Assembly: GCA_022563195.1 (NCBI GenBank)
Contig: JADFNV010000013.1
Coordinates: forward strand, 1-64,000
Origin: Pseudomonadota bacterium
GTDB lineage: Bacteria; Pseudomonadota; Gammaproteobacteria; Steroidobacterales; Woeseiaceae
DNA length: 64,000 nucleotides
Reading direction: 5' to 3'
Shown in pieces: positions 7,707 through 16,065 of this stretch. Made by a program: the position numbers and the translations under genes. Below the pieces are notes generated by a model that saw nothing but the letters and a program-made list of their open reading frames with translations, did no database searches and was not told where the DNA came from. How positions within the stretch are numbered: position 1 is the stretch's first letter; each line of letters begins with the position of its first letter.

Positions 7707-8091
7707 ATTGTCCCCGCTGATCGATTGCGCGCTTTTGCTGAAAACGAACTATCGCTGCGCTCGAGCTGGCGATTAAGGCGTTTCGGACTACGTCAATTGC
7801 ACGCGACTAGGAGCTGTAGGAACAGTGCACTCCGAGGCCGGCGCAGCCGGCCGACATAAAGAGCCCCGACTAAATCGCCGGGAGCGATTTAGGACGAACG
7901 CAGTTCGCCCGAAGGGCCGGCAACAGGATGTTGCCGGTCAACCCGCGAAGGCAATCCTGCCCTCGCTACCAAATAAATTAGGCTAGCCCCAGAGGGGTTG
8001 ACCTTTTCAGTTTTGACGATATCAATATTCGCAAGGACTAAAGGTTTTCAGCCCTGTGCGGCCGTTCGTCCAGCGATGCGACCAAAAACGG
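7707..8091. other. Intergenic stretch with repeat copy C and lost 5' part of a transporter gene
   Basis: From 7707 to about 7813 there is a weakly matching linker of the hairpin repeat (GGACTAC, ACGCGACTAGG). Copy C occupies 7814-7970. Between 7971 and 8091 lies sequence with an open frame but no similarity to the transporter whose C-terminal part begins near 8092. The 5' two thirds of that gene appear to have been removed, with the boundary close to the repeat. Confidence 0.5.
7814..7970 (+). repeat. Hairpin repeat, copy C, with an inserted chain of hairpins
   Basis: The copy starts with CTGTAGGAACAGTGCACTCC and has a perfect GGCCGGC-GCA-GCCGGCC hairpin at 7836-7852. After GAGCCCC it differs from the other copies by about 75 extra bases folding into consecutive short hairpins: TAAATCGC/GCGATTTA (7871-7891, loop CGGGA), CGAAC/GTTCG (7895-7907), GCCC/GGGC (7907-7917) and a perfect 9-bp stem with loop GGA (7917-7937). 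The usual GGCA...TGCC hairpin and CGCTACC end follow. It lies downstream of the FlgO/TPR gene on the same strand. Confidence 0.75.
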
Positions 8092-8555
8092 CGCCTGAGG
8101 TCAGCCGTTTGCCGTGGGGTGTACTAATCCTGTTCGGCGGCGGTTTGAGTCTCGCAGCGGCTGTGTCAAGCTCAGGTCTTGCGCTTTGGATCGGTGAAAG
8201 CCTCGCCCCACTAAACGCCTTCGGCCTGGCTGTGCTGGTAATCGCGGCCATAACGCTCGTTATTTTTCTGACCGAACTGACCAGTAATCTGGCCACAACA
8301 GCAACGCTACTACCGGTAGTCGGCGCTATAGCTTTGCAGGCCGGCATAGCACCAATCCTTTTGACCGTCCCGATCACCATCGGGGCGAGCTGTGCTTTCA
8401 TGTTGCCTGTCGCAACACCGCCCAATGCTATCGTCTTTGCTACGGGTACGATCAGTATTCCGGAAATGGTTCGAGCAGGGTTCGTACTCAATCTTCTTGG
8501 CATCGTCATGGTATCGCTCATTGCCCTGTTTGCCGCGCCATGGTTGCTGGGGTAG
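7998..8555 (+). pseudogene. Truncated SLC13/DASS-type anion transporter (C-terminal part only)
   Basis: Homology starts near 8092 (SRLPWGVLILFGGGLSLAAA) and continues to the end: LTELTSNLATTATLLPVVGA, then PITIGASCAFMLPVATPPNA. The second SNT-like and the ATPPNA motifs are the Na+/carboxylate-binding signature of SLC13 (DASS) symporters. Whole proteins have about 450-600 residues and 11-14 helices with two such motifs; only the last 150 or so residues remain, with about four helices. The first 30 residues of the frame (from a TTG at 7998) do not fit the family. It is read here as a 5'-deleted remnant. The deletion edge lies about 120 bases after hairpin repeat copy C. The next gene starts 8 bases downstream, which suggests a former operon. 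Confidence 0.8.
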
Positions 8556-8562
8556 GGCCTAG

Positions 8563-9324
8563 ATGAGCAAAAAGTTTTGGCCGACTGACGCCCACCATGT
8601 TTTATGCATAGTCGTACTTGCATTGAGCAGTACCGCGTGTGCGGACAGTCCCGCGCAATTCGATTACCGCGATGCGCCGAGCAATGTGCTGTTTGTCGGC
8701 AATAGTTTTATCTATTACAACAACAGCCTGCACAAGCACTACAGCGCCCTTGTTCGGTCGTCGAAGTTCAAATTCGCTACGCGACCCATAACGCGCTCCA
8801 TGACGATCTCGGGCGCTCATCTGCCCGAGCACGAGGGCGGTCTTCCGGGCATGCTCGCTGCCGAAGACTGGGATGTTGTGATTATGCAGGGGTACAGTCT
8901 GGGTCCGATCAGCGAGGCGACGGCTGAGCCATTTCGCAAGGCGGCACGTGATTATTCAACCCTGGTGCGCGAACAGGGTGGGCGGCCTGTCTTTTTCATG
9001 ACCTGGGCCTACGCCGGCAAGCCGGAAATGACCTCGCAATTGAATGTCGCCTACACGGAAGTTGGTCGCGAATTGGGCGCCCAAGTCGTGCCAGTTGGAT
9101 TGGCATTTGCGACGGTAACCGACGCAAGGCCGGATATCGTGCTGCGAATAGCGTATGCAAAGCATCCAACACTGGCCGGTACGTATCTGGCGGCCTGTAC
9201 ATTCTTCGCAACGCTATTCAATCAGTCCCCAGAAGGGCTAGAGTACTCGGCGGGGCTTGATATAAATGATGCGGCTTATCTGCAAGGCGTCGCCTGGCAA
9301 ACGGTCCTTAGCTACCAAGACTGA
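8563..9324 (+). CDS. Exported SGNH/GDSL-hydrolase-like protein
   Basis: This is a 253-residue protein with a signal peptide that may end in a weak lipobox (LSSTAC at 23-28), so it is exported or lipidated. Block I of the SGNH fold is VLFVGNSFIYYNN at about 43-55, where the serine follows GN as in many bacterial SGNH families. A middle block DVVIMQGYS resembles the glycine/asparagine blocks. KHPTLAGTYLAACTFFATLF near 205-225 carries a histidine in the position of the catalytic His (HPxxxG). The family deacylates or hydrolyses esters of sugars, lipids or peptidoglycan; the substrate cannot be deduced. It probably shared an operon with the transporter remnant upstream. Confidence 0.75.
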   Translation: MSKKFWPTDAHHVLCIVVLALSSTACADSPAQFDYRDAPSNVLFVGNSFIYYNNSLHKHYSALVRSSKFKFATRPITRSMTISGAHLPEHEGGLPGMLAAEDWDVVIMQGYSLGPISEATAEPFRKAARDYSTLVREQGGRPVFFMTWAYAGKPEMTSQLNVAYTEVGRELGAQVVPVGLAFATVTDARPDIVLRIAYAKHPTLAGTYLAACTFFATLFNQSPEGLEYSAGLDINDAAYLQGVAWQTVLSYQD

Positions 9325-9480
9325 GGCTTTTCGCTTCGCCGGGCGAGGCAGGCCCTGCAGCCTATTTCGTGTTACGCCACTTCAAGACTATTCCATATAC
9401 CTATAGCATTGGTTTTTTCCTAGCGGGACTGCTCATGCTCCTTGAGAATATTGCACAAGCCGAAAAACAAGAGGATTAAT

Positions 9481-10746
9481 ATGCCGCCTGTACGCCTTGG
9501 TCTGCGCGAGAACCGATCGCAAATTGTTTTACTACTCCTCATTGTTGTGTTCATCGGGGCAGTGGTTGGCGTCGAACGCTCAGTCCTTCCGCTTCTCGCC
9601 GAGTCGGAGTTCGGGCTCACGTCCGCTACCGTTGCGGTTAGCTTTCTGATCGCATTTGGCTTTGCCAAGGCCGGGGCAAATTTCCTGGCAGGCGAACTGG
9701 CTGGGCGGATCGGACACAGGCGCATACTCCTGGTCGCCTGGGCATTTGGTATTCCAGTGCCGATCCTCCTTATGTGGGCGCCATCGTGGGGTTGGATCGT
9801 GTTCGCTAACCTGCTATTGGGCATCAACCAGGGACTTGCATGGTCAACCACTCAGATCATGAAAATCGATCTCGCTGGGCCGCGGCAGCGCGGCATGGCA
9901 ATGGGGTTGAACGAATGTGTCGGGTACCTGGGGGTGGCGGCGGCGGCGCTCGGGGCCGGTTATCTTGCGGCAGCCTATGGGCCGCGGCCGGCACCGTATC
10001 TGATTGCGCTGATCGCTGCGGTGCTTGGCTTGCTTGTAACCTTAATCGGGGCTCGTGACACCCGACACCACGTCGAACTTGAAAAGTCGATCGTGGCAAC
10101 AAGCCAGGCAAAAGGGGCGCCTGAGCTGCCATCCGGTCAGATTGCACGGATATGGCACGGCAGCTGGAGCTATAGGCCTCTTTTCGCAACAAACCAGGCG
10201 GGACTGCTCAACAACCTTAAAGAAGGCGTGGCCTGGGGACTCCTGCCCATATTTTTCGCCAAACAAGGACTCGATTTGAAGCAGATCGCCTGGCTGGCGG
10301 CCCTGTACCCGGCGGTTTGGGGAATCGTGCAACTCGGTACGGGCACCTTGTCCGATCGCGTCGGACGCCGACCACTGATAGTAGGAGGTCTGCTGGTGCA
10401 AGCTTTGGCGTTGGCCGGATTCGCGAGTCTGAATGGATTCATCCCCTGGGCCGTTTCAGCTGTCGTGTTGGGAGTAGGCACGGCGGCCGTTTATCCGACC
10501 CTTATTGCGCAGGTAGGTGACTTGGTCGCCCCAAAGACCCGGGCGAGCGCCATCGGCCTCTATCGGTTGTGGCGCGACCTTGGATATGTTGTAGGCGCTC
10601 TGTTTGCCGGTCTGCTGACCGATCTGCTGAGCTTTCGAGCGACTATTCTGATTATTGCACTCCTGCTCGTCGGATCTGGTTTGATCGCGCTCTTCCTGCT
10701 TCCGGCACCGCGTTCATCGTTGGAATCGGCGCGGGCTGAAGTCTGA
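9481..10746 (+). CDS. Major facilitator superfamily (MFS) transporter
   Basis: About 421 residues with roughly 12 hydrophobic segments arranged as two six-helix halves. The conserved loop after helix 2 reads GELAGRIGHRRILL (MFS A-motif-like), and the equivalent in the second half reads GTLSDRVGRRPLIVGG. A loop at the half boundary carries a hydrophilic stretch (VELEKSIVATSQAKGAPEL). The ATG at 9481 is preceded by AGAGG at 7 bases; an earlier TTG at 9442 lacks a site. MFS permeases use ion gradients to move small solutes in or out; there is no clue to the substrate. Repeat copy D follows on the same strand. Confidence 0.85.
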   Translation: MPPVRLGLRENRSQIVLLLLIVVFIGAVVGVERSVLPLLAESEFGLTSATVAVSFLIAFGFAKAGANFLAGELAGRIGHRRILLVAWAFGIPVPILLMWAPSWGWIVFANLLLGINQGLAWSTTQIMKIDLAGPRQRGMAMGLNECVGYLGVAAAALGAGYLAAAYGPRPAPYLIALIAAVLGLLVTLIGARDTRHHVELEKSIVATSQAKGAPELPSGQIARIWHGSWSYRPLFATNQAGLLNNLKEGVAWGLLPIFFAKQGLDLKQIAWLAALYPAVWGIVQLGTGTLSDRVGRRPLIVGGLLVQALALAGFASLNGFIPWAVSAVVLGVGTAAVYPTLIAQVGDLVAPKTRASAIGLYRLWRDLGYVVGALFAGLLTDLLSFRATILIIALLLVGSGLIALFLLPAPRSSLESARAEV

Positions 10747-10828
10747 ACCGCGGTTCGCGCTGGACGTATCGTCGGACCAGCGGCGCACGGTAGACGGCAG
10801 AGCAATTTTGGACGCACAGAATGCGTAA

Positions 10829-10910
10829 CTGTCGGAACAGTGCACTCCGAGGCAGCCGCAGCCGGCCGACATAACTGAGCCCCAGCGGGGTGAGGGCAAT
10901 CCTGCCCCTT
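10829..10910 (+). repeat. Hairpin repeat, copy D
   Basis: This copy shows CTGTCGGAACAGTGCACTCC, GAGGCAGCCGCAGCCGGCC, GACATAACTGAGCCCC, AGC, GGGGTGAGGGCAATCCTGCC. The central hairpin here is GCCCC-AGC-GGGG(T), so the loop bases differ from copies A and E while the stem is kept. It sits downstream of the MFS gene and just upstream of the large ATPase gene. Confidence 0.75.
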
Positions 10911-10967
10911 TTGCCAATCGATGAGCTCGGAGATGGTGCGAAAATGACCCATTGACCGGGACGGACC

Positions 10968-13931
10968 ATGCTGGCAGGCTTTTCCTGGGAGAGTCAGGAG
11001 AATGGTGCGTTGGATCGAGTTTTCGTAAGTCGAGACAAAGAGCTGCAACAGCTCAATGACAAATTGAGCCTCATGATCGGCGGTCAGGGGCAGGTTTGTT
11101 TCGTGACAGGTGAAGCCGGTTTTGGCAAGACCTGCCTGGTCGCAGAGTTTGCAAGGCGTGCTCAGGAGCGCGAAGAAGAGCTTCTGGTCGTTATCGGTGA
11201 TTGCAATGCTCAAACGGGAATCGGCGATCCATACCTGCCGTTTCGAGAAGTGCTCGCAATGCTGGCTGGAGATATTGACGACCGGGTTGCGCAGGGCGTG
11301 ACGACCGAGGAGAACGCCAGTCGACTCAAAAAATTCCTTCGTGTTTCAAAACGCATCATCGTCGATGTTGGGCCGGACCTGATAGATATTTTCTTGCCCG
11401 GTGCCGGAATTGCAACGCGGGCAGGCGCGCTCGTTGTTGGCGAAAAGGGCAGGCGAGGGCGTCGCAGCTCGACATCTGCAAGCGGTGCAGCTGCGCTCTC
11501 GATTGCCGATACATCACTCAGTAATGAACAAAACCGAATCTTCGAACAGGTCACGACAGTCCTGACTTCACTGTCAAGACAGAAGCCGTTGATTCTGATC
11601 CTTGATGACCTGCAATGGGTTGATGATTCGAGCGCGAGTCTGTTGTTTCACCTTGCACGCCGCATCGAAGGCAGCCGTATCCAGATTATCGGAACGTATC
11701 GGCCAGAGGAAGTCGCTGTCGGTCGCGGGGAATCCCGTCATCCGATGGCGCAGGTCGTCACCGAGTTGAAGCGGCATTATGGCGACCCACTTGTCGTACT
11801 TGGCGACGAAACCGATACAGAAAGAAGACACTTCATTGACGCATTGATCGATACGGAGGGCAACAAGATAGGTGCGGAATTTCGCAATGATCTGCATAGG
11901 CAGACCAATGGCCACGCATTGTTCACATCGGAACTCTTGCTGGCGATGCAGGAACGCGGCGACCTCGTTCAAGACGAAGAAGGGGACTGGACAGTAGGGC
12001 CGTCCCTCGACTGGAGTACGTTGCCGGCGCGCGTGGAAGGCGTGGTCGAAGAGCGCATCAGTCGTCTCCAATCCGACCTTAAGGAGGTTCTGACAATCGC
12101 CAGTGTTGAAGGCGAAACATTTACCGCGCAGGTAATCAGCCGTTTACAGGAAATCACAGAACGTCGGTTACTCAAACAATTGACACAAGAACTGGATCGT
12201 CAACATCGGCTCGTGAGCGAAGAGGGCAGCATACGAGTAGGCGACACCCGAGTATCGAAGTTCAGATTTCGTCATAACATGTTTCAAAGATACATCTATG
12301 ACAATCTCGGCGAGAGCGAACGCGAACAACTGCACGAAGATGTTGCGTCAGTCCTTGAAGCACTTTATGAAGAACACAGAGGCAGGGTCTCGGTACAGCT
12401 TGCCTACCACTACGAGCATGCGCAGATTTTTGAACGGGCTGCTTCCTGTTATCTGCTGGCCAGCGAGCGCGCATCCAGCGTTCATGCGCACAACGAAACC
12501 CTTGCTCTTGCCGAACGCGGTCTCTCTGCATTGAATCGATTGGGGGATATTTCCGGGCAGTCTGATGTGCTGTTGGAACTAAACTTGTTGATTGGTGAGG
12601 CACAGCATCATGTGGGTCGATTCGCCGAGTCAATGGAGACCTATCGGCAGACTGCTGCAACGGCGGCAAGACTCAAATCTCCAGAAGTGTTGGCGCGAGC
12701 TGCCCTGGGCTACGACGAGCCGAGATGGCGTTGCAATCTTCTGGCAACCACAGCCATAGAGCTGCTGAATCAGGCACTCGATCTCCTCGATGCTGGCGAT
12801 AGTGTCCTGCGTGTGTGCCTCATCGCACACCTTGCGCGAGCTAGCCTTGGTTCCGCGTCGCTAGACGACCTGACGGAGATGCTGGATGGTGCTATCGCGA
12901 TGGCTCGCCGGATTGAGGACCCTCGTGCACTGATTGATTCTCTGCGCACACGTCTCAGCCTGGACCGCGATCCCACTCGGATTGGAGATCGAGTCAGCCT
13001 GATCGGCGAGATTCTCGATACTGCACACAGCATCGATGACCAGTACCTGCAGTTCGAGTTACTTGCATTTCGAATTTATGACCTGGTTGCGCTTGGCGAT
13101 TGTGATGGCTGGGAGCGTGACCTGGAAGCGCTCAGGCAGATCGACGTCGATATTACCGAGCCTTTCTACGAATACAACTACCAGACAATGATCGCGGCCC
13201 CGGCCATCCAGGAAGGTCGTTTCGAAGATGCCGAGTCTTTGGTGATGGCAGCATTCGAGACCGGGGAAAAACTCGGTGTCGACAACAATGAAGGTGTGAT
13301 GGGCATACAGATGTTCACAATACGACGTGAACAGGGCCGGTTGGTCGAAATCGCGCCAATCGTAAAACATTTTGTCGACGAACATGGTGCGGGTGCCGCC
13401 TGGCGACCTGGGCTCGCGCTGATTTATGCAGAAATTGGCGAGATCGAAAAGGCCAGAGTTGAGTTCGTGCAACTCGCTGCGGATGGTTTCGGTGCAGTTC
13501 CGCGAGACTCTCTATGGCAGACCTGTCTTACGTACCTTGCAGAAGTTTGTTGCGCACTTGACGCTGCCGAGGACGCACAGGTCCTATATGATTTATTGTT
13601 GCCGTACGAGAAATTAACGGTAGTTGTCGGCAACGCTTCAGCCTGTCTGGGAGCGACATCCCGCTTTCTCGGCCAGCTGGCTACAACACTCCTGCGATGG
13701 GACGACGCCGAAAGACACTTTGAACACGCGCTGAAAATGAATGCTCAGATGTCTGCGCCGACATGGCTGGCACACTCTCAGTTTCAGTACAGTCGTATGT
13801 TGTTTGAACGTGGCGACGCTAAAGACGTCGAGTCAGCGAACGCGTTACTAGACTCAGCGCTGCGAATCGCCAACGACCTCGGCATGCGCGCATTGGAATC
13901 GCGGATCAAAGCAAGAACCGCTGACGGCTAA
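10968..13931 (+). CDS. Large AAA/STAND-type ATPase with C-terminal TPR-like repeats
   Basis: The 987-residue protein begins with an AAA_16-type module. Walker A is GEAGFGKT at 48-55, and Walker B is LILILDDLQWVDDSS near 205-220, the DDxxWxD form usual in regulators such as MalT-like and cyclase-associated ATPases. A winged-helix-like segment follows at about 350-480 (EERISRLQSDLKEVL). Residues 490-980 are helical repeats resembling TPRs (HFEHALKMNAQM, ARVEFVQLAADGF). In most relatives a nucleotide cyclase or DNA-binding domain is attached; here neither terminus carries one. No membrane segment is seen, so it is cytoplasmic. The gene ends 52 bases before a DUF4242 gene, a pairing that suggests joint function. 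Signalling ATPase is inference. Confidence 0.8.
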   Translation: MLAGFSWESQENGALDRVFVSRDKELQQLNDKLSLMIGGQGQVCFVTGEAGFGKTCLVAEFARRAQEREEELLVVIGDCNAQTGIGDPYLPFREVLAMLAGDIDDRVAQGVTTEENASRLKKFLRVSKRIIVDVGPDLIDIFLPGAGIATRAGALVVGEKGRRGRRSSTSASGAAALSIADTSLSNEQNRIFEQVTTVLTSLSRQKPLILILDDLQWVDDSSASLLFHLARRIEGSRIQIIGTYRPEEVAVGRGESRHPMAQVVTELKRHYGDPLVVLGDETDTERRHFIDALIDTEGNKIGAEFRNDLHRQTNGHALFTSELLLAMQERGDLVQDEEGDWTVGPSLDWSTLPARVEGVVEERISRLQSDLKEVLTIASVEGETFTAQVISRLQEITERRLLKQLTQELDRQHRLVSEEGSIRVGDTRVSKFRFRHNMFQRYIYDNLGESEREQLHEDVASVLEALYEEHRGRVSVQLAYHYEHAQIFERAASCYLLASERASSVHAHNETLALAERGLSALNRLGDISGQSDVLLELNLLIGEAQHHVGRFAESMETYRQTAATAARLKSPEVLARAALGYDEPRWRCNLLATTAIELLNQALDLLDAGDSVLRVCLIAHLARASLGSASLDDLTEMLDGAIAMARRIEDPRALIDSLRTRLSLDRDPTRIGDRVSLIGEILDTAHSIDDQYLQFELLAFRIYDLVALGDCDGWERDLEALRQIDVDITEPFYEYNYQTMIAAPAIQEGRFEDAESLVMAAFETGEKLGVDNNEGVMGIQMFTIRREQGRLVEIAPIVKHFVDEHGAGAAWRPGLALIYAEIGEIEKARVEFVQLAADGFGAVPRDSLWQTCLTYLAEVCCALDAAEDAQVLYDLLLPYEKLTVVVGNASACLGATSRFLGQLATTLLRWDDAERHFEHALKMNAQMSAPTWLAHSQFQYSRMLFERGDAKDVESANALLDSALRIANDLGMRALESRIKARTADG

Positions 13932-13983
13932 AGTCGCTTCATGTACCATGCGCTCAACTCGTATCCTGCCAAGGGACTCTTGC

Positions 13984-14271
13984 ATGCCGGTTTTTATGAT
14001 CGAACGCGAATTCGCCGAAAAGTTAGAGGTGACGCTCGAGGGCGCCGCCAGTATGAAACTTGTGAACGACGATGTCGGCGTGAAGTGGCTAATATCCTTC
14101 CTCAGCGCCGATAAGAAAAAGACTTATTGCCTTTACGAGGCCGCAAACGCAGAAGCGATTCGCGAGGCTGCGGAACGCAACGGATTGCCCGCTGATGTGA
14201 TTGTAGAGGTCGGCGAGTTGAGCGCCATGGGCGTGATGGGTGGCATCCAGACTGAGCGATTCATGGACTAG
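13984..14271 (+). CDS. DUF4242 family small protein
   Basis: About 95 residues starting at the ATG at 13984, which follows AAGGGA. An earlier ATG at 13948 in frame has no clear site. The sequence MPVFMIEREFAEKL and the segments VKWLISFLSADKKKTYCLYE and NAEAIREAAERNGLPADVIVEV are the conserved features of DUF4242, a ferredoxin-like fold in which some members (the Streptomyces SCO4226 group) bind nickel. The domain is often found fused to, or encoded next to, AAA/TPR ATPases and nucleotide cyclases, as here. It is probably cytoplasmic and may serve as a sensory partner of the upstream ATPase. Confidence 0.8.
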   Translation: MPVFMIEREFAEKLEVTLEGAASMKLVNDDVGVKWLISFLSADKKKTYCLYEAANAEAIREAAERNGLPADVIVEVGELSAMGVMGGIQTERFMD

Positions 14272-14376
14272 ACAAATCACGCGACTACTCGGTAGCGGTC
14301 AGACGGGGCGAACGTACTCGACCCCCATGTTTCTGGAATCAGGGCTGGATTTTTTCGTACGTTGTATGCTGTGAGG

Positions 14377-15090
14377 ATGTTGCTTCGCATCCTGCCGCTG
14401 ATCGCCGGACTGTTGCCGATTGCAGCAATTCACCTGAGCTACCTGATTGCCATCCAGGCGGCCATCCTGCCAAGCTGCATTCCTTATATTCATGGTTGCG
14501 TGTCGATAAGTGCGACGGGGCGTTATCCGCCGGCGAGCTACCTCTTTAAAGCTGCGATGATGCCGGAAGCCGTCATTCTGGCAATATTCTGGCTCGGCAG
14601 TGTTGCGTGGCTTCAGGCCCTGAATCGCTCTGCCGGAGAGACTCGCACCGTCGGAACCGCCATCGGTAGCTTCGGTGTTGCGGGTGCATTATTCCTGATT
14701 CTGTATGTCACGTTTCTGGGGACGCAGGAACCCTTCTATGAGTTCATGCGACGCTTTGGCGTTTACCTGTACTTCTTGTTTTCGGTGATCGCCCAAATCA
14801 TGCTGGCGGTAAATGTGCTGCGAATGCCGGCCGGGACCTGCTCGCCGTTGCTTATTCGAATAACGAAAATACAGCTGGCCCTTTCACTTATTCCATTTGC
14901 GCTCGGTATTTTGAACCTCGTTCTGAAGTCAGTCCTGCAAGACAGTGATCCATCGGAAAATGTTATTGAGTGGATATTTGCATTGATGATGCAAAGCTAT
15001 TTCGTGCTGAGCTATTTTTCCTGGCGGGAGACGCAGTTTACGGCAAGCTTCGATGTAACTGGCTGGAAAAAGGGGGATGGCAATGCCTGA
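14377..15090 (+). CDS. Multi-pass membrane protein, possibly Frag1/DRAM/Sfk1-like
   Basis: About 237 residues with six hydrophobic segments. After the first helix the periplasmic loop reads IHGCVSISATGRYPPASYLF, which resembles the PYISDTGxxPPxSxxF loop of the Frag1/DRAM/Sfk1 family; the bacterial members have no established function. The ATG at 14377 is used here; a TTG at 14362 is also in frame. The 3' end overlaps the next gene, so the two are probably co-transcribed and translationally coupled. The family assignment rests on one loop and is tentative. Confidence 0.6.
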   Translation: MLLRILPLIAGLLPIAAIHLSYLIAIQAAILPSCIPYIHGCVSISATGRYPPASYLFKAAMMPEAVILAIFWLGSVAWLQALNRSAGETRTVGTAIGSFGVAGALFLILYVTFLGTQEPFYEFMRRFGVYLYFLFSVIAQIMLAVNVLRMPAGTCSPLLIRITKIQLALSLIPFALGILNLVLKSVLQDSDPSENVIEWIFALMMQSYFVLSYFSWRETQFTASFDVTGWKKGDGNA

Positions 15091-15802
15091 GATACATGGC
15101 CGAAGCAAATTTTTCATGTACGCATCAATTGCCTTGCTGGTGATAGTACTGATCGGATTTTCACCAACATTTTACTTGCGTACATTCTTCGATGTTCCTG
15201 CCATTCCGACGTATGTTTATGGCCACGGCGCTGCTCTGACCGCGTGGTTCATCTGGTTCTGCGTGCAGACGACAGCAGTACACAAGGGGAGAGTCGCCTT
15301 GCACAGGCGATTGGGAGTGGTCGGTATTACGATTGGTGTTTTGGTGCTTGTTTCGGGCGCTGCTGCTGCGATAGGGCTTGCACCTCGTTTGTTGGACAAG
15401 TTTGGCAATATCGATGCAGATATGTCCCGCATTGCTGCCATTGTGTGGGGAAATATCGGCATGCTTGTCGCATTCACCGGATTCCTTGTTGCCGCAGTTC
15501 TGAATCGTCACCGGCCCGAATTTCATAAGAGACTGATGTACCTGGCATCGATTGGAATCCTTTTGCCGGCATTTGGACGCATCGCAGGATTCCCCATGAT
15601 CGATCTGCCGCAGCCGCCACTGGCATTCGCGGGCTTGCTGACCTTTCTCGTGTTGCTTGGGATTTTCGACAAGACCAGCAACGGTAGTGTCCATCGAGTC
15701 ACATTGGTCGGCGGAATCGCATTGCTTGCGAACCTTATCTTTTTCGGCCTTGTGCTACCAACCACTGCGGTCGGCCGCGCGTTTGTCCTTACGCTGACCT
15801 GA
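15083..15802 (+). CDS. Multi-pass membrane protein with HRRLG motif
   Basis: This is a protein of about 239 residues with six or seven hydrophobic segments. The loop between helices 2 and 3 reads TAVHKGRVALHRRLGVVG, and a later loop reads RHRPEFHKRLMYLASIG. Paired His residues in such loops occur in DUF2306-like and cytochrome-b561-like membrane families, so haem or metal binding is possible but unproven. Of two close ATGs, 15083 is preferred because AGGGGG lies 6 bases upstream, whereas 15077 directly abuts it. The gene overlaps the previous one and is followed by repeat copy E and a terminator. Confidence 0.6.
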   Translation: MPEIHGRSKFFMYASIALLVIVLIGFSPTFYLRTFFDVPAIPTYVYGHGAALTAWFIWFCVQTTAVHKGRVALHRRLGVVGITIGVLVLVSGAAAAIGLAPRLLDKFGNIDADMSRIAAIVWGNIGMLVAFTGFLVAAVLNRHRPEFHKRLMYLASIGILLPAFGRIAGFPMIDLPQPPLAFAGLLTFLVLLGIFDKTSNGSVHRVTLVGGIALLANLIFFGLVLPTTAVGRAFVLTLT

Positions 15803-15808
15803 TACTGG

Positions 15809-15986
15809 CGCGACGGCCACTATTAGTGAAAGCAGCCTATCGACCCTGGCAGCCGACTTCTAAACTACCCCACGTTACTTTACGCGGACGCGTTTAGGGT
15901 TTGGCGGGACAGCACACTCCGAGGCAGGCGCAGCCGGCCGACATAACTGAGCCCCGGAGGGGCGAGGGCAATCATGCCCCCGCTAC
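15809..15986 (+). repeat. Composite intergenic hairpin repeat, copy E
   Basis: This is the second full-length copy of the element of about 175 bases. It has a diverged palindrome (GGCCACTATTAGTGAAAGCAG), a linker sharing GGCAG, TTACTT and GCGGACGCGT with copy A, and the hairpin part at 15903-15986 with CACTCCGAGGCAGGCGCAGC, CGGCCGACATAACTGAGC, CCCGGAGGGGCGAGGGCAAT and CATGCCCCCGCTACC. It lies downstream of the membrane-protein gene and before the terminator at 15997. Confidence 0.75.
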
Positions 15987-15996
15987 CAAAAGCATT

Positions 15997-16033
15997 TGCC
16001 GGACCCGTTCTTATTCGGGCCCGGCATTTTCGT
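15997..16033 (+). terminator. Rho-independent terminator between convergent genes
   Basis: TGCCGGACCCG (15997-16007) pairs with CGGGCCCGGCA (16016-16026) in an 11-bp stem with one mismatch. An 8-base loop separates the arms and TTTTCGTTT follows. It would end transcription of the plus-strand membrane-protein pair, and it lies just past the stop of the convergent oxidoreductase gene. Confidence 0.7.
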
Positions 16034-16065
16034 TTGGCAACGAAAAAATTCCGCTGCGAAATTTC

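Noticed and set aside
10968-13931. The large ATPase as an antiphage Avs/STAND defence gene
   Set aside because: It lacks an N-terminal effector nuclease or protease domain and sits next to DUF4242 rather than other defence genes; the signalling-ATPase reading is better supported.
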